From Azorinus chamasolen (Eukaryota > Mollusca > Bivalvia > Cardiida > Solecurtidae), in NCBI GenBank assembly GCA_963576725.1, contig OY755238.1, positions 28,353,201 through 28,417,200 of the forward strand: a DNA stretch of 64,000 nt, written 5' to 3'. Positions 24,260-37,900 of the stretch are shown here, piece by piece (position 1 is the stretch's first letter; each line of letters opens with the position of its first letter). The position numbers were made by a program, and so were the translations under genes. Under the pieces are notes generated by a model. It searched no databases, was not told the origin of the DNA, and saw only the letters and a program-made list of their open reading frames with translations.

Positions 24260-24571
24260 TTATCGGCAGTGGCCGGGGAGACACGAAGTAGCGCGAGTAG
24301 ATACGAAACTAAAACCCGACCCGAATAAATCTGAAACACGGCAATTAACAACTGGGTCTTTGATATAAACACATGGAATTGTTTTGTCATTTCCAACGTT
24401 TATTCGATAGGTTTTGTTGTGATATACTTCTTTTTCAGCATATAAACAAATGAGTTTTATATGTTTTAGGTATTGTTGAAACGCGTCGAATATAGGGACT
24501 TCCTCTTTAAGATCAACTTCCTTTTTGTGAGCGGGGATAATAGTTATGTGTACAACTAACAACAAATTCAT
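24260..24571 (-). CDS. Hypothetical open reading frame, unsupported
   Basis: A 103-codon frame from an ATG, outside any repeat that I can identify. The product would begin with a short hydrophobic stretch (MNLLLVVHITII) and continue with a charged, mixed-composition sequence. I recognise no domain. A TATATAAC lies just upstream of the ATG, which may be chance. It stands divergently about 1.3 kb upstream of the A2M-like gene. Frames of this length arise by chance in sequence like this, so it is listed only because its composition is not repetitive. Confidence 0.15.
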   Translation of the reverse strand: MNLLLVVHITIIPAHKKEVDLKEEVPIFDAFQQYLKHIKLICLYAEKEVYHNKTYRINVGNDKTIPCVYIKDPVVNCRVSDLFGSGFSFVSTRATSCLPGHCR

Positions 24572-24599
24572 TTAGAAAGTTATATAGACCGGAACAAGA

Positions 24600-25390
24600 G
24601 GTAGGTGCAAATTATGTGATACTGAGAAGTCTGTCATTTCAGAAATGTTTCTGCAAAAGTTTTGATAAACGGTTGCATATATATATTCTGCAAATGAACA
24701 GCGCTGTGATAAAACCAGCCTTAATGATATGCTAACAGTATAGACACAGATTGAACGTAATGGACATCATATGATAAGTAGTGATACTATTTGACTATTA
24801 AATACTGTAAATACTGGTGTATATCAAACAGTGCAGAACAGGTCCTTCGTCTGGATATGCAATGTTTAAATGTCACTAAGACTGGTTTCGTCATAGAATG
24901 ACTCGAATATAAACATGTTTGAATACTATAAACATCCTTGCAAGTGATAGGTTATTGACATGATGGATGAGAACAGTGTGTATAAAAAAATAACATGTCG
25001 TAGGCGATCATTAATTTATTAATCTTAGGAGTCTATAGGAGCTTTCCGCATTACTTTTGACCTGTAATAAGATATCATTTGCTTAAATGACCCATTATTA
25101 GACCTCTTTTTGAGGGCCGTTTAAAACAGGTACTACTGTATGGCAATTGTATTTTTCAAACGGTATTCACCAACCGCTGGGTAAGATAAGTTGTGCTTTT
25201 GTCAGGATCTGTTCGATTTGATGACCAAACACTGATGCTGCTGGAGGATTCTAATAGTATGGACCCTGATCTAGTGTCACCCCTTTGACGTGTAACTTGT
25301 CTAGGTTCACATTTTTGTAGAATCACAATTTACCTTGTATCGCAAGACGCGATCAGTTACGAATTATACCGTTGGCAAATGTTCAATTTT
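24600..25390. other. No gene; hairpin remnant at 25030-25140
   Basis: Mostly unrecognised AT-rich sequence. At 25030-25140 half of the TACAGTA-family hairpin is present (AGGAGCTTTCCGCATTAC and GTACTACTGTA). Confidence 0.35.
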
Positions 25391-25814
25391 ATTTTACTTT
25401 TAACCTTTTCATTCATATAAACACTTTTTGCACGCTTTTACAATAGAGTAGGAGCCGTCTGGCTAAGGTCTTCTCTGTTTACGTTTTGAATTTTACAGAT
25501 TGTGTCAAAGTTATATTCCTGGTTTACATGTAGGTACCAATATAAAACGTTCGACTAATATCTTTTTAGTTCTTACATGAATATTGAGCAGGTAAAGGTT
25601 AAAAAACATAATAGCTTCGAGCTGTCTTGATGCAAAGTATTTGCATCTGTTAATACAGATTCGTCACCATTATAAAATGGAACTATTTCGAGTTTCCGAG
25701 CTGATTCTGATCCTACTAGAGCCATTATTGAAAGAAATCAAAACCTATTTAATTACTAACAATTTAGGAGATGACAATGTGTGTCAGAGAAAGTGTAGAT
25801 AAAATTACGCAAGC

Positions 25815-25835
25815 ATGGCTTGGTTTGATTTTTAG
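25815..25835 (+). promoter_or_regulatory. Short upstream frame or acceptor before the A2M-like start
   Basis: A six-codon frame ATG...TAG ends 5 bases before the gene's ATG. Its last bases (TTTGATTTTTAG) also look like a 3' splice site. If that site is used, the leader comes from an undetected upstream non-coding exon; if not, the mRNA carries this upstream frame. Confidence 0.3.
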
Positions 25836-25840
25836 GAAAG

Positions 25841-25905
25841 ATGTTCCGATTGGTGGCCTTATTGCTTCTGATTGGACTGGAAGGTTTCGCCTTCGCACAA
25901 GATAA
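25841..25905 (+). CDS. A2M-like gene exon 1 (signal peptide)
   Basis: It encodes residues 1-22. A positive charge (R3) precedes a leucine-rich core and a small-residue cleavage region near AFA/QD. The donor is GATAA/GTAAGT, phase 2. The ATG was chosen because it opens a clear signal peptide whose reading phase matches exon 2. A 9.25-kb intron follows. Confidence 0.75.
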
Positions 25906-28900
25906 GTAAGTTTTACAGATATTTGTTATTCCTTATCCAGCTTTTCGTGACATAACGCATATTGCAATTTTTTTAACCCAGATGGCCCAGATTCAAGCTG
26001 TTTTGCACTGTGGCAATAGTTTCTACAAAACACAAGATCCAAATTTTAGCAGACATTGTATTTTCATCTCGATTTTAGGGTTAATAGGCTTTTGTCTCAT
26101 ACAGAAATATGTAACATGCTCTGTATTGTATGTGTATATTAATAGCTTCTCTACTATGAACCATTGTTTTCATGTAATGTTATCGACATTCGATCTAGCC
26201 TTAAAACCATATTTAATACAAACAAAAATCAAGTTTCATGTCGTGCATTTATTCATAAATTACAAAGGCGTTTGTCAAATGTACCAACACGGAAGATAAT
26301 ACAGAGACACATAGAAAAGAAATGTAACGCAACAGGTAAAACCAAGCATGTGAATTCAAACTGGGGGAATTGTCATGTCAATGAGGATGGGTCATTTTTA
26401 TACGCCCACCTTATAAAGGTGGTCGTATATTGGCGTGGCCCTGTCCGTCCGTCCGTTCGTTCGTTCGTCCGTCCCTCAACATTTTGTTTGTCCGCAGTTT
26501 TCTCGGAAAACTAGTTGACAGATATTAATGAGACTTCACACAAATGTTTAATGCATCAAGATCTGAAGCTGAGTTGATTCTGAGGTTCATTTGACTTTTC
26601 ATTTCAGAGTTATGGCCCTTGACCTTAAAAAATAATGCAAATACATGCAAATAGTTTGCCGCTGTTTTCTGGGAAAAGTATTTGAGAGATATTAATGAAA
26701 CTACACACAAATGTTCATTGCATCAAGATCTGAAGCTGAGTCGATTCTGAGGTTCATTTGATTTGTCGTTTCGGAGTTATGGCCCTTGTACTTAAGAATA
26801 ATGCAAATACATGCAAATAGTTTGTCCGTTGTTTTCTGGGAAAACTATTTGACAGATATAAATGAAATTTCACACAAATGTTTAATGCATCAAGATCTGA
26901 AACTGAGTTGATTCTGAGGTTCATTTGATCTTTCGTTTCAGAGTTATGGCCCTTTTACTTAATAAATAATGCAAAGATATGCATATAGTTTGTCCGCTGT
27001 TTTCTGGGAATTTCTGGGAAAACTGTTTGACAGGTATTAATGAAACTTCACACACATATTTAATGCATCAAGACCTGAAGCTCAGTCAATTCTGAGGTTC
27101 ATTTGATGTGTTGTTTCGGAGATATAGCCCATGCACTTAAAAGAAATAATGCAAATCTATGCAAATATGAGGATGGCCATAACTTTTTTATTTGAAATGA
27201 TATTTACTTCAATTTTTTAAATGGTTAAACTTTAATATGAATTTTCACATATATTGAGGGGTTTTGATAAGTCATTTTATTCTAAAGTTATGGTTCTTGA
27301 ACTTTGTGTGTTCGTTGCTTTGTTTGTCGGTCAACTTTTAGTTTGTCTGTTGTTTTCTGGGAAAACTATTTAAATGATATAAATGAAACTTAACACAAAT
27401 GATGTAAGCAACAAAATCCGAAACTGAGTTTATTTTGAAATTCATTCAGTTTGTCTTTACAGAGTTATTGCCGTTGCACTTTACAAAAATCTGCAAATAT
27501 GAGGATTATCTGTAACTTTTTTTAGAAAATGTCAACACTTATAAGGCATGTTGAATCTGAGAAAGTTTGCAAGTGGGCGTAGTATGTACCGTATGCGATA
27601 CTCTTGTTACCGATTAGTTTGAAATGAGACATCGTACAAAATTATAAAAAGTAGATCTTTCAAAAGCACATGCAGCAATGTGACAAGAGAAAATGACAGG
27701 CCTGGTTTTATTGATTATTTTCATGGGCAGTTATTAAAAATGTAACACTTCTCACGCCCTAGCTCTGGCTTAAGTAGTATTCAAGTTTGATAACTAAAAG
27801 CATTGAAACTGATGATATCGAATGACCAGAAATTATAATAATACCAAGAATGAAACGTGGAGGGAGGTGTTAAAGCCACCACAAGAGTAAGGACACAGTC
27901 TAAAACTTAAAACAATCTTCATATATTCAATACCATGGCCTCAATCAGTCACAATGGCTCCTATGTGTCATTGACTACATGTCTAGCCGATTGGGATGTT
28001 GGCGTACATGGCTATCCAAAACGTCCTCTAAATACCCTATAGGGTTTAAATCGGAGTATATGAAGGTTATTCTAACACCTGAACGTTATTTATCCAGTCA
28101 CCAGGCTTCTCTAGTGACATAATAAAGGGGGTGCAAATAAACTTAGGTTTATTAGGTTACTTCCGGCAGTGGAAGGTTTATTAGGTTAGTAGATAGGCGT
28201 AATGATTCTATAACCATGGAACTATTTTAGTTTTCTGTAAATATTCATAAACATGTTGATGGAATAGATCTAACACATCTATTTGGTCACCGGAAGAATT
28301 ATTCAAATGAGAAAAAAAATAATTGGCTACAGCTGGATTCGAACCCGCGCCTGATCCTACAAAAACTAATTCTAATCACTCTAGGGACGTCGCCCTTACC
28401 GATTACGCCACTGAGGCCACGTACAAGATGAAGTTGATTTATCACTTTTATTAATTTAATCCACCGCTGGCAAAACCCGTTTTTGATAAAATCAAACCTG
28501 GAAGCAAAGATTGACGGATAAATAGTAAATATTTTCTTTTCACTCTCATGATAATTTGATTGATAAACTCTTACAGGGGCGGTGATAGTCATAAACCTAA
28601 ATATAGCCTGTTCAGTTCCATCGATTTCTGAGTGACGTTAGGTAGAATCTAAAAATAGAAACCGAGACTACGTAACTCGAATTTGACCAAAGAATATAGA
28701 TCATGTCTGTTTAAAATAACGTACTTATCGACCCTCGATTCAAATCATCTTATTTTTCAAATTCAACCACGTTTCCCTTCTAGTAATACAAGTATCGAAA
28801 CTATATTCCTCTGCGGTAGCCCATTAGATCTATTTACGTCTAAATGGAAGTGAAAAGGGAGGGATCCGTTGATCGAAAAACTGCATTTTCAATGTAAATT

Positions 28901-31900
28901 ATTTCAAGAGTGTTATGAGTCTATAAAAAAGACATTCAACTATATTGACTGGATAAATCGAATAATAGGTTAGTGCCGTAGATGGGACGCCTTTATCCGA
29001 CTCGGAGAGAAAACAGTTGTGGCTCGGCAAGCCTCGCCTCAACCTTTTCTCCCCTCGTCGGATAAAGCGTCCCATCTACGACACTAACCTTTTATTCTCT
29101 ATTTGTACAAGAAAATATATGCATAATCTAACAACGTAAGCTTTGGAAAAATCCTGTTGGAACGACTGGTTCCAGTATGATTTTATAATACCACTGCGCT
29201 GTTAGGCTGCCATCAGAAAACACTAACGACGCCTTGTGCCTGTAACACATTTCCCCCACACAATAATCCTACCCCCGCCAAACTTATCGCGCTTGATGAT
29301 GTACATTTCAAGAAACTAACAGCCGGGGCATCTGAATATTCTTGGACGCTCGTCCGAACGATGTAGTAAATATCTAGATTCGCCGAAGAATAGTACGTTA
29401 CACCATGGACGCATTGGACATGCCTAGCCTGTTCTGAACTATATCTTGAACAATTCGGTTATCATGCAAATCCCGAGTATTTCGCACAGTTTCAATAGCA
29501 GTTCTAAATCGATGACGCAATTTAGTTAGGAAATGTCATGTTGTGACATGAGGACGGCCACTTGTTTAGCAACCACATGTCGTGATAGTTTGCCTAAATC
29601 GATCATACAGACGAGAAACCGTACATCGGTGAACTCCGAGTAACATTTGTCTGCATTACTCTGTTTTCTTGTGGTGCTGTTCAGGCGACTGTGTGTTTTG
29701 TGTGTGGTGTTTCCTGCATGACTCATATTTGTACTTTTATAGATAGGAACAATGTAGGCCCAGACTAGAGCTAGTTTAACACAATATGTGGTCCTCACAA
29801 CGACGTTATTAGTTTTGAAAGTTTAAATCCGCTTAGGCCGGTGCTATGGGACATATATATTATATAACGACTTATAAATAGACTCAATAAAACGGAATCT
29901 GCAATTTTCGTTTTTGCTTTCGAAGGATATCCTACTTTCAGAACGTATTAACGTCAATAAACGCTATTCACGTCAATATACCTACCAGTAAATAGTAAAG
30001 ACCCAGATGAGACAGCTCCTACAGGAGCTGTCTCATCACAGGAGCTGTTTCATCAGGGTCTGCACTATTTACAAATTGATTGTGCAACCCGTGCAATCCA
30101 CAGCAGTGATTGCACAGCAAAATACTTGTACACAGTGAATATATATATATGTAATTATACAACAGGGCATGGGTAAAGAAGGAAAAATGTATTTTAAAAT
30201 TCAGCAAGCGAAGGGTTAACACATTCTATATATGTGATACTGATACTAAATTAACCTCTATTAGAGTCAATATCACCTATGCTACCAAACCTCACGAACC
30301 TTTTAATTGTCAACGAAATGGTGGATGTAGATGTAAGTTTTAACAGTGAACTACGAAAGCCCGGCGGTGACATTTACATTTCAAGATTTCACACATTGCA
30401 ATTGACTTCAAAATTTCACGATTTCACAATTTCACAATTTCACGATTTCACGATTTCACTTCAAAATTTCATGATTTCACGATTTCACAATTTCACGATT
30501 TCACTCAAAAATTTCAGAATTTCACGATTTCACAATTTCTCTTCAAAATTTCACAATTTCACGATTTCACAATTTCACGATTTCACGATTTCTCTTCAAA
30601 ATTTCACAATTTCACGATTTCACAATTTCACGATTTCACGATTTCACAATTTCACAATTTCACGATTTCACGATTTCTCTTCAAAATTTCACAATTTCAC
30701 GATTTCACAATTTCACGATTTCACAATTTCACAATTTCACGATTTCACAATTTCACGATTTCACGAATTCTCTTCAAAATTTCACAATTTCACGATTTCG
30801 CATTTTCACGATTTCACGATTTCACAATTTCACGATTTCACGAATTCTCTTCAAAAGTTCACAATTTCACGATTTCACAATTTCACGATTTCACGATTTC
30901 ACAATTTCACGATTTCACGATTTCTCTTCAAAATTTCACAATTTCACGATTTCACAATTTCACGATTTCACAATTTCACGATTTCACGAATTCTCTTCAA
31001 AATTTCACAATTTCACGATTTCACAATTTCACGATTTCACGATTTCACAATTTCACGATTTCACAATTTCACGATTTCATGATTTCAATTTGCCCATTCT
31101 AATTGTTATGAGGTCATCAAAACGCGGGAAATCACAGCGTTGGAGTAAAGGCCACGACAATCTTCCTCTCCAGAACTGCAGGGCCGAGGGCCTTCATACT
31201 TGGCATGTAGCATGTGCTCATGGTCCACTATCAAGATTGTTTAACCCTTTCCTCCATGAATATTCAGTATGAGACTTGCAAATCATGTGTTTATGATGTT
31301 AAATCATTGTCTTATGTTTGTATGACACTGTATTGGAGGATACTTTAACTAATAATAAACTGTAAGAAAAAATGACAGCATGGATTTTAATTAAGATTAA
31401 ATCCTATAGGAGTCGTCTGAGCTGGGTCTACTCTGTTTGCAAAAGCGTAGAAAGGTGTATTTATGGTTCTCAAATCACCATCCTGATTTCAAGGATGAGA
31501 GCCACTCTGTTGCCTTATTATACGCCAAGCGTGTCACGTGATTGATTTTACACGAGGTTGAAATTGCGAAATCGAGAAATTGTGAAGTCGTGAAATCGAG
31601 AAAATGTGAAATCGTGAAATCGTGAAATTGTGAAATTTTGAAGTGAAATCGTGAAATCGTGAAATTGTGAAATCGTGAAATTGTGAAATTGTGAAATCGT
31701 GAAATCGTGAAATCTTGAAGTGGAAATGTCACCGCCGGTCTTTCGTAGTGAACCGTTAATAGTGTAGTTGTGACTTTTGACTTAATCAGAATTGAGGCAT
31801 TCTTTATGTCAATTGTAGTGGCAATATGCACTGTTCTTTAAACTTTAGCCTTTTGAGCCAACCGCTGTTACGCGATTTTCACCCACTACATTTTTGAACT

Positions 31901-34900
31901 TCTGTTTTCTACCAATTGCAATAAGGTGGATCCTGATATTACGCCGAGCAGCTCTGGGATCAAACTGTTTGCATATGTAATCACTCATCCGCCCGCAACA
32001 TCCTAATGTTGATTAAACGAATGACATTTAGTCACAAAACGGTGCACTTTCTTGTGCACTGTTCAACTATTTGATGGAAATGCAGTTATTACCCTATTCA
32101 CATGAGACATAATGGAAATAACATTTCAAATATCTCAATAGTTACGGTAGATGCGGGTAGAGGAACTTTGTCCATTATTCATCCAGAGTGCGTATACGTT
32201 TAGAATTAAAGTCGTCGATTTGACCTTCCAAACAAAGTCCCTCCCTGTAACAGCTATGTGCAAGCCAAAACTGGTTTCTGTGAAAGTGTGATTTTTTTTA
32301 ATTTCGAAATAAGTAGTAATCATTTGGTTTCAGATTTTGACCGAAAGGTCGTTGACTTACACCCATGAATGACAACCTGTGCAAGTAGCCATATTGCTAT
32401 AATACCAGTTTTCAGTTGCCTCATCAAATCCGTATAAAAAGCCCCGATGTTGTGCTTCCAACCGATTTGTAGACTATTAACAACACAACTGTGGACTCTC
32501 AATATACGATGACACTGCCTTTGCAAGCAGATAGTCGGTGCGGAATTTCAATGTCACGTAAAACGAGAGTAATGTTCTTTGCAAAGACCCGTTTTAGTAT
32601 CTGGCACCAAGTGAGTACCACCCTCCTTATTAAAAAGCAAGCAAGAACGAACAAAAATGATATTATTATACGAGTTCGATATTTTGATGTATAGGGCACT
32701 GTGACACTGAACATTTCACGTGGCACCAACAGATGTTGAACTGAAACATGTTTATAATGTCTAGATATGAACGAATGATAACGAAATGCCTAATTCTATG
32801 AAATGTTTCGACTTTCTTCGTAATTAGGTGTGGGTGCACGTCCTTCAGTCAATCACACTTTTTTGTCCGCTCTCTAACTAAAATAGTTCTTCTTATCTTA
32901 ACCAAACTTGCAGAGAATGTTTATAGGTTTAAAACTTCGATTACCACATCAATCGAAATAGGCACCTTTGATTCAGTCAAATTGGCCATTTTAGCCGTGT
33001 CCGCTCTATAACTTAAATATATTTCATTTGATCTTCACTAAACTTGCAGACAATATTGATAGATAACAAAATCCTAGCCAAGTTCAATTACCACTTCAAT
33101 CGCAAAAGACACATATGTGTTATGACCCTTCATTCAGTCAAAATTGGCCGTTTTGGCCTTGTACGCTCTCTTACTCAAATAGTTTTAATTTTATCTTCAC
33201 CAGACTAACAGAGAATGTATATAGGTCCAACATCTTAACCAACTTCAATTACCAGTTAAAAAGCTTTAGATACATCTGAATTATGGGCATTGATCCAGTC
33301 AAAATTGGCAATATTAGTATTGCCCGCTCTGTACATCAAAGAGTTTTCATTTCAGCTTCACCAAACTTTCAGAGGATGTTCATAAATGCAAAATATTGAC
33401 CAAAGTACAAACATGAGTTATGCAGGAAATACAGAACAATCAGTCGCCCGAACAGCAACACAAGGAAACAGCAAATGTACATAACTATAAAAACATCAAG
33501 AGACGCACAAAGACAAAACAAACATACAATAGGGGGAAGATGGAAGTACCGCTTTGGAACGGTCAGTGACAAAATTCACTGGGGGGGGGGGGGGGTAAAC
33601 CGGTTTATGGGCGCCCAACCTCACACTAAAAAACAAACAGTGTAAATAAACGTATCCCCTCTCCGACTAATCTACAACAACCGCGATGGCAAATACAGTG
33701 GTAAAGTGCATGTATAACGAAAACATTTAAGTGAACAAACTGTATCCACCTATCGCTATTGTACTCAATGATTAAGCTGCAAACAGAGTAACTGTAGACA
33801 AGTAATAAAGGGTACGACAAAAACGAAATAGTACATATATCTGACGTCCTTCTTCCGTTTCTGGATTTAAGAAGTCGCCTTCATGGAGTACTAAACCTTT
33901 CTTGTCGGCGTACATGCAAAGAGGCCAGCGTGATTGCCAAATGCAAAATGGTTGACAACCAAACATGTTGTAGTACTGTAGGATCATATCCATTTTTAAT
34001 GATTTTTTAACATATTTGATGAACAAAGTGAGAAAATGGGTATGTCCAATAATTTTACGAAGTTTGTAAATCACATCACTCTAATATTCAGGATGTGAAA
34101 CACCGTGTAGCAGAAGTGCCTTGAGATTACATTGGTACTTGCCAATAAGTGAGAGATTTTTCTTAGTTAATAGTATCTATATCCTTGCTTAAGCAGCTTT
34201 TCAGTTAAAATGCGATTTCGACTGTTAAATCGTCAATAGATGAACAAGCTCTAGCAAAACGAATAAGTTGATATATATAAACCCCGTAAGATGGGGTACG
34301 GGGAACATCTCCGTCAAAATGAGGGAAATTTACAATATTAAAATCAAAATCATCTCTTTTGTCATATATTTTAGAAGAAATCATTCCATTATCAATTTTA
34401 AGGTCTAGATCGATTACCAGTAGCACACCTCTGAATTATGGCACTTCATTCAGTCAAAATGTGTTGTTTTAGCCTTGTCTGCTCTCTAACTCAAATAGTT
34501 TTCATCTGATCTTCACCTAACCTGCAGATAATGTTCATGCCTGTAATATATTGGCCAGCTTTGATTACCAGCTAAATTGCATGTGACACCAGATTTATGA
34601 TCCTTGATTTAGTCAAAATTTGCCATTTTAGCCTTGTCTGCTCTTTAACTCAAACATTTCTAAGCTGCTATACACTAGACGTGCTGAGAATGTATATAGT
34701 AAAACAGTCCTGGCCAAGATTACAATGTGGGGCCCTTTCTGACTTGGTCATTGTTCTAGTTTTAATTTTCCTGCTGGTGCGACATTGGATGGCATTTTAT
34801 CGGTGCCTTTTCATTGTCAAAATTGTTTGACAATCGGTCAGTAACTACTCAAAAGCTTGAACAAATTAGAAGTAAAATTAAATTATGACAGATTAGAGCT

Positions 34901-37900
34901 CATTTATTTTCAAAGACTAAGGGTAAGTATATTTCATACCATAATGTGGCATGTTAACATTCTAACATGAACATTTGACCTAGAGCTTTATACATTTTCT
35001 TGCGATTTGGGACGAAAAGGTGGATGTTGAGGACATCAATGTCGTATTGACACAAATCGGCCTTATACATGTATATATAATTCGTTTATAAGTAATGTTA
35101 CATGTAATTCTTATATAATGATGATTATTTTAACATTTGTGATTGTTCATCTATAGATACCTAGTACTTATGCCAAAAGAGATTCGACCAGGACTGATAT
35201 TCAGCTTCCAGCTTCAGTTTTTGATTGATCCACCCTCTGGCTCATTCGTGAGCCTATCCCTTCGGAGGAATACATTTAGAAATGGGGACCTTGCTCTGGA
35301 TCAAAGTCAAACACAATTTACACTCAGTAAGTTTGTTTTTATTATATTGTGTCAGTTTCGCATGCATATGTTAATAGATTCATACTATTCATTCGTTTTT
35401 ATGGATCCGACAAGCTTCATGGGGCGCACAATGTGTAGACAGATTATCACGGTCTTTCGAAAGTGATATAGAGGAAGAATAAAAACAAACATGGTTCAAA
35501 TTTAGGACCATATACATGTTCCACTTGTCAAGCCTCTAAATCGATAAATTTAATAATAAGCGTATGCATGACTAAAAGCAAGTAGTTGCTTTACCCTTTA
35601 ACTGTTCAATATTAATGTAAGAAATAATGACATCGTGAATATTTATTAGCTGAATTTCAATAAATATATTTTATGAGAATTTGTTACCCATACAAAAACT
35701 GTAGAATCAGATCATGTCATAAGCAAAACCGAGCAGACTCTGATCAGACGGCTCATATAGGGTCTACCCTATTTTCAAATGCGTGAAAAAGCCTTTATTT
35801 GAGGGAAAGGGTTAACCCATTACGGAAGTAATGTAGACAGCATAACTTTCGCCCTGCATTAAAATGACAGTTTCCTGTTAATATCGAAAATGGTGCAGAC
35901 CCGCTTAAATAAACTACTTTTGTGGAAATGATATGATTCTTCTTTGCTCGTAAAGCATTATGTTAATGCCCTTTACAGTCATGTGATATAAAGTTATTTT
36001 ATGAATAATTAATATAACCAGGCAGGTGTTTGTTTGTGTTGATTAACGTCCGTTTCTGCTCACTATTGGCTAACTGGACGCCCCAGAGAGAGGGGAGAGG
36101 ATACAGAGAAACCCAGGCGCGATGCCCTACTCTTATTATCGACTGAGTTTCTCTGGTTCTTTTAGATGCTCAGTGTTTGTGTGGGACTGTAAACGTTGCT
36201 ATGTAATCTATTCTCAGTGTTGTTATATTTTCGGCATTTTCAGTGTCAATGCTTTCAGTTGTCAAAAATGAAAACCGCTTAAAACGGTGCTAGGGAGCGC
36301 ATGTAGTGTTGCTCTTTAAATAACTGCCCAAGAAAAACTCATTAAAACAAAGTCTGCAATGTTTTCGTACATTGCTGCGTTTGCTTTGGAATGATCTACT
36401 TTCAGAATTTATTTACTTAACAACGACAGGTGTTAAGTGGTTGTGTGGAGGTCGTAAAAGCCGCCCCGTATTTGCAGAAATTTATCGCAATATTTCTAGA
36501 AATTTAATTTTGGCACTGAGAAGCTAAATCACTTAGATTCATACCGTGAAAGGATAGTTAACAGTTGTTCTAGAGACGTTCAGAAAGTGCCAAAGTGGCA
36601 TATTTGCATTTGTATACTTAAACATTAAATCAATGAAATAGCAATTGTTGTGCATATATCAGAAGACAAGGATGTTCTTGAGCTTAACCCAACTACTATT
36701 GTTAAAACAGTTCGAAGACCTTTCAGAAGCTGGATACCTATAGTTTGCACTCGAGGGATAAAATCTATAAACGAGTAAATGTTGCTCGAAATTGCAGAGA
36801 GGGAAAATCTACCGAAATCGTTATATCTGCATTTCGTGGTTTTCACTTGCTATGTATTTATTTAACATATCCGCCATCATCATTAACGGGGGCTTAATGG
36901 TTTACTTAACGTTTGGGAAACGACTTGCTTGATGAACAAGTATGTATCTGTTACATTTTGTTATTTTATTATTTTAGGCTCAAACACAAGATATTATAGT
37001 GGAGACTTCAATGTAAGTATATCCATTCGCTGGACACAGCATGGGGATATTGTTAGCCTTCATACAGAATGGTTTTTTATTTGCTGTAACCTATAAAGCT
37101 GAATAATTTATCTTAAATTCTGAAGGGTAGCTTCACTCAAAGCTTCAGTATTAAACAGCGTGTTACTACAAAAGCATCACAAAACATTAATGGTTATTTC
37201 AAAGTTAGACGGATAAGACAAATGATACTAGATTTCGCAATTCTTTCTCTTTTTGCATTTCTAATTTTGCTTTCGAGGGATCACTCATTTTCAGATTATA
37301 TGTACTTCACAACAGCAGGTGTTAAGTGCTTGTGTGGCGGCTGTAAAAAGTCGCCCCGTACTTCATTCTCAGTGTTGTTATATTTTCTGGTCTTCGGGAT
37401 AATTAGTTTTGATGTTAATCGTTTTGAAAATTGAATACCGCTTAAGCCGGTGCTAGGGGGCGTGAGTAGTGTTGCACTTTTAATGACTACTCATGAACGG
37501 ACTCAATAAAATCGAGTCTGCAATTTTCTCATTTTGCATTTCTACTTTTGCTTTCGAGGGATCACACATTTTCAGATTATATGTACTTCACAACAGCAGG
37601 TGTTAAGTGCTTGTGTGGCGGCTGTAAAAAGTTGCCCTGTACTTCATTCTCAGTGTTGTTATATTTTCTGGTCTTCGGGATCATTAGTTTTGATGTTAAT
37701 CGTTTTGAAAATTGAATACCGCTTAAGCCGGTGCTAGGGTCGTGAGTAGTGTTGCACTTCTAATAACTACTCATGAACAGACTCAATAAAACCGAGTCTG
37801 CAATTTTCTATTTTTGCATTTCTACTTTTGCTTTCGAGGGATCATCCATTTTCAGATTATTTGCCATTGTTTTTGTTACATTCAGGTACCAGACAATTTA

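Noticed and set aside
30279..31082. 267-codon frame rich in F-H-D-F-T-I-S
   Set aside because: It reads through the 9-bp ATTTCACRA array in the arm of a DNA transposon.
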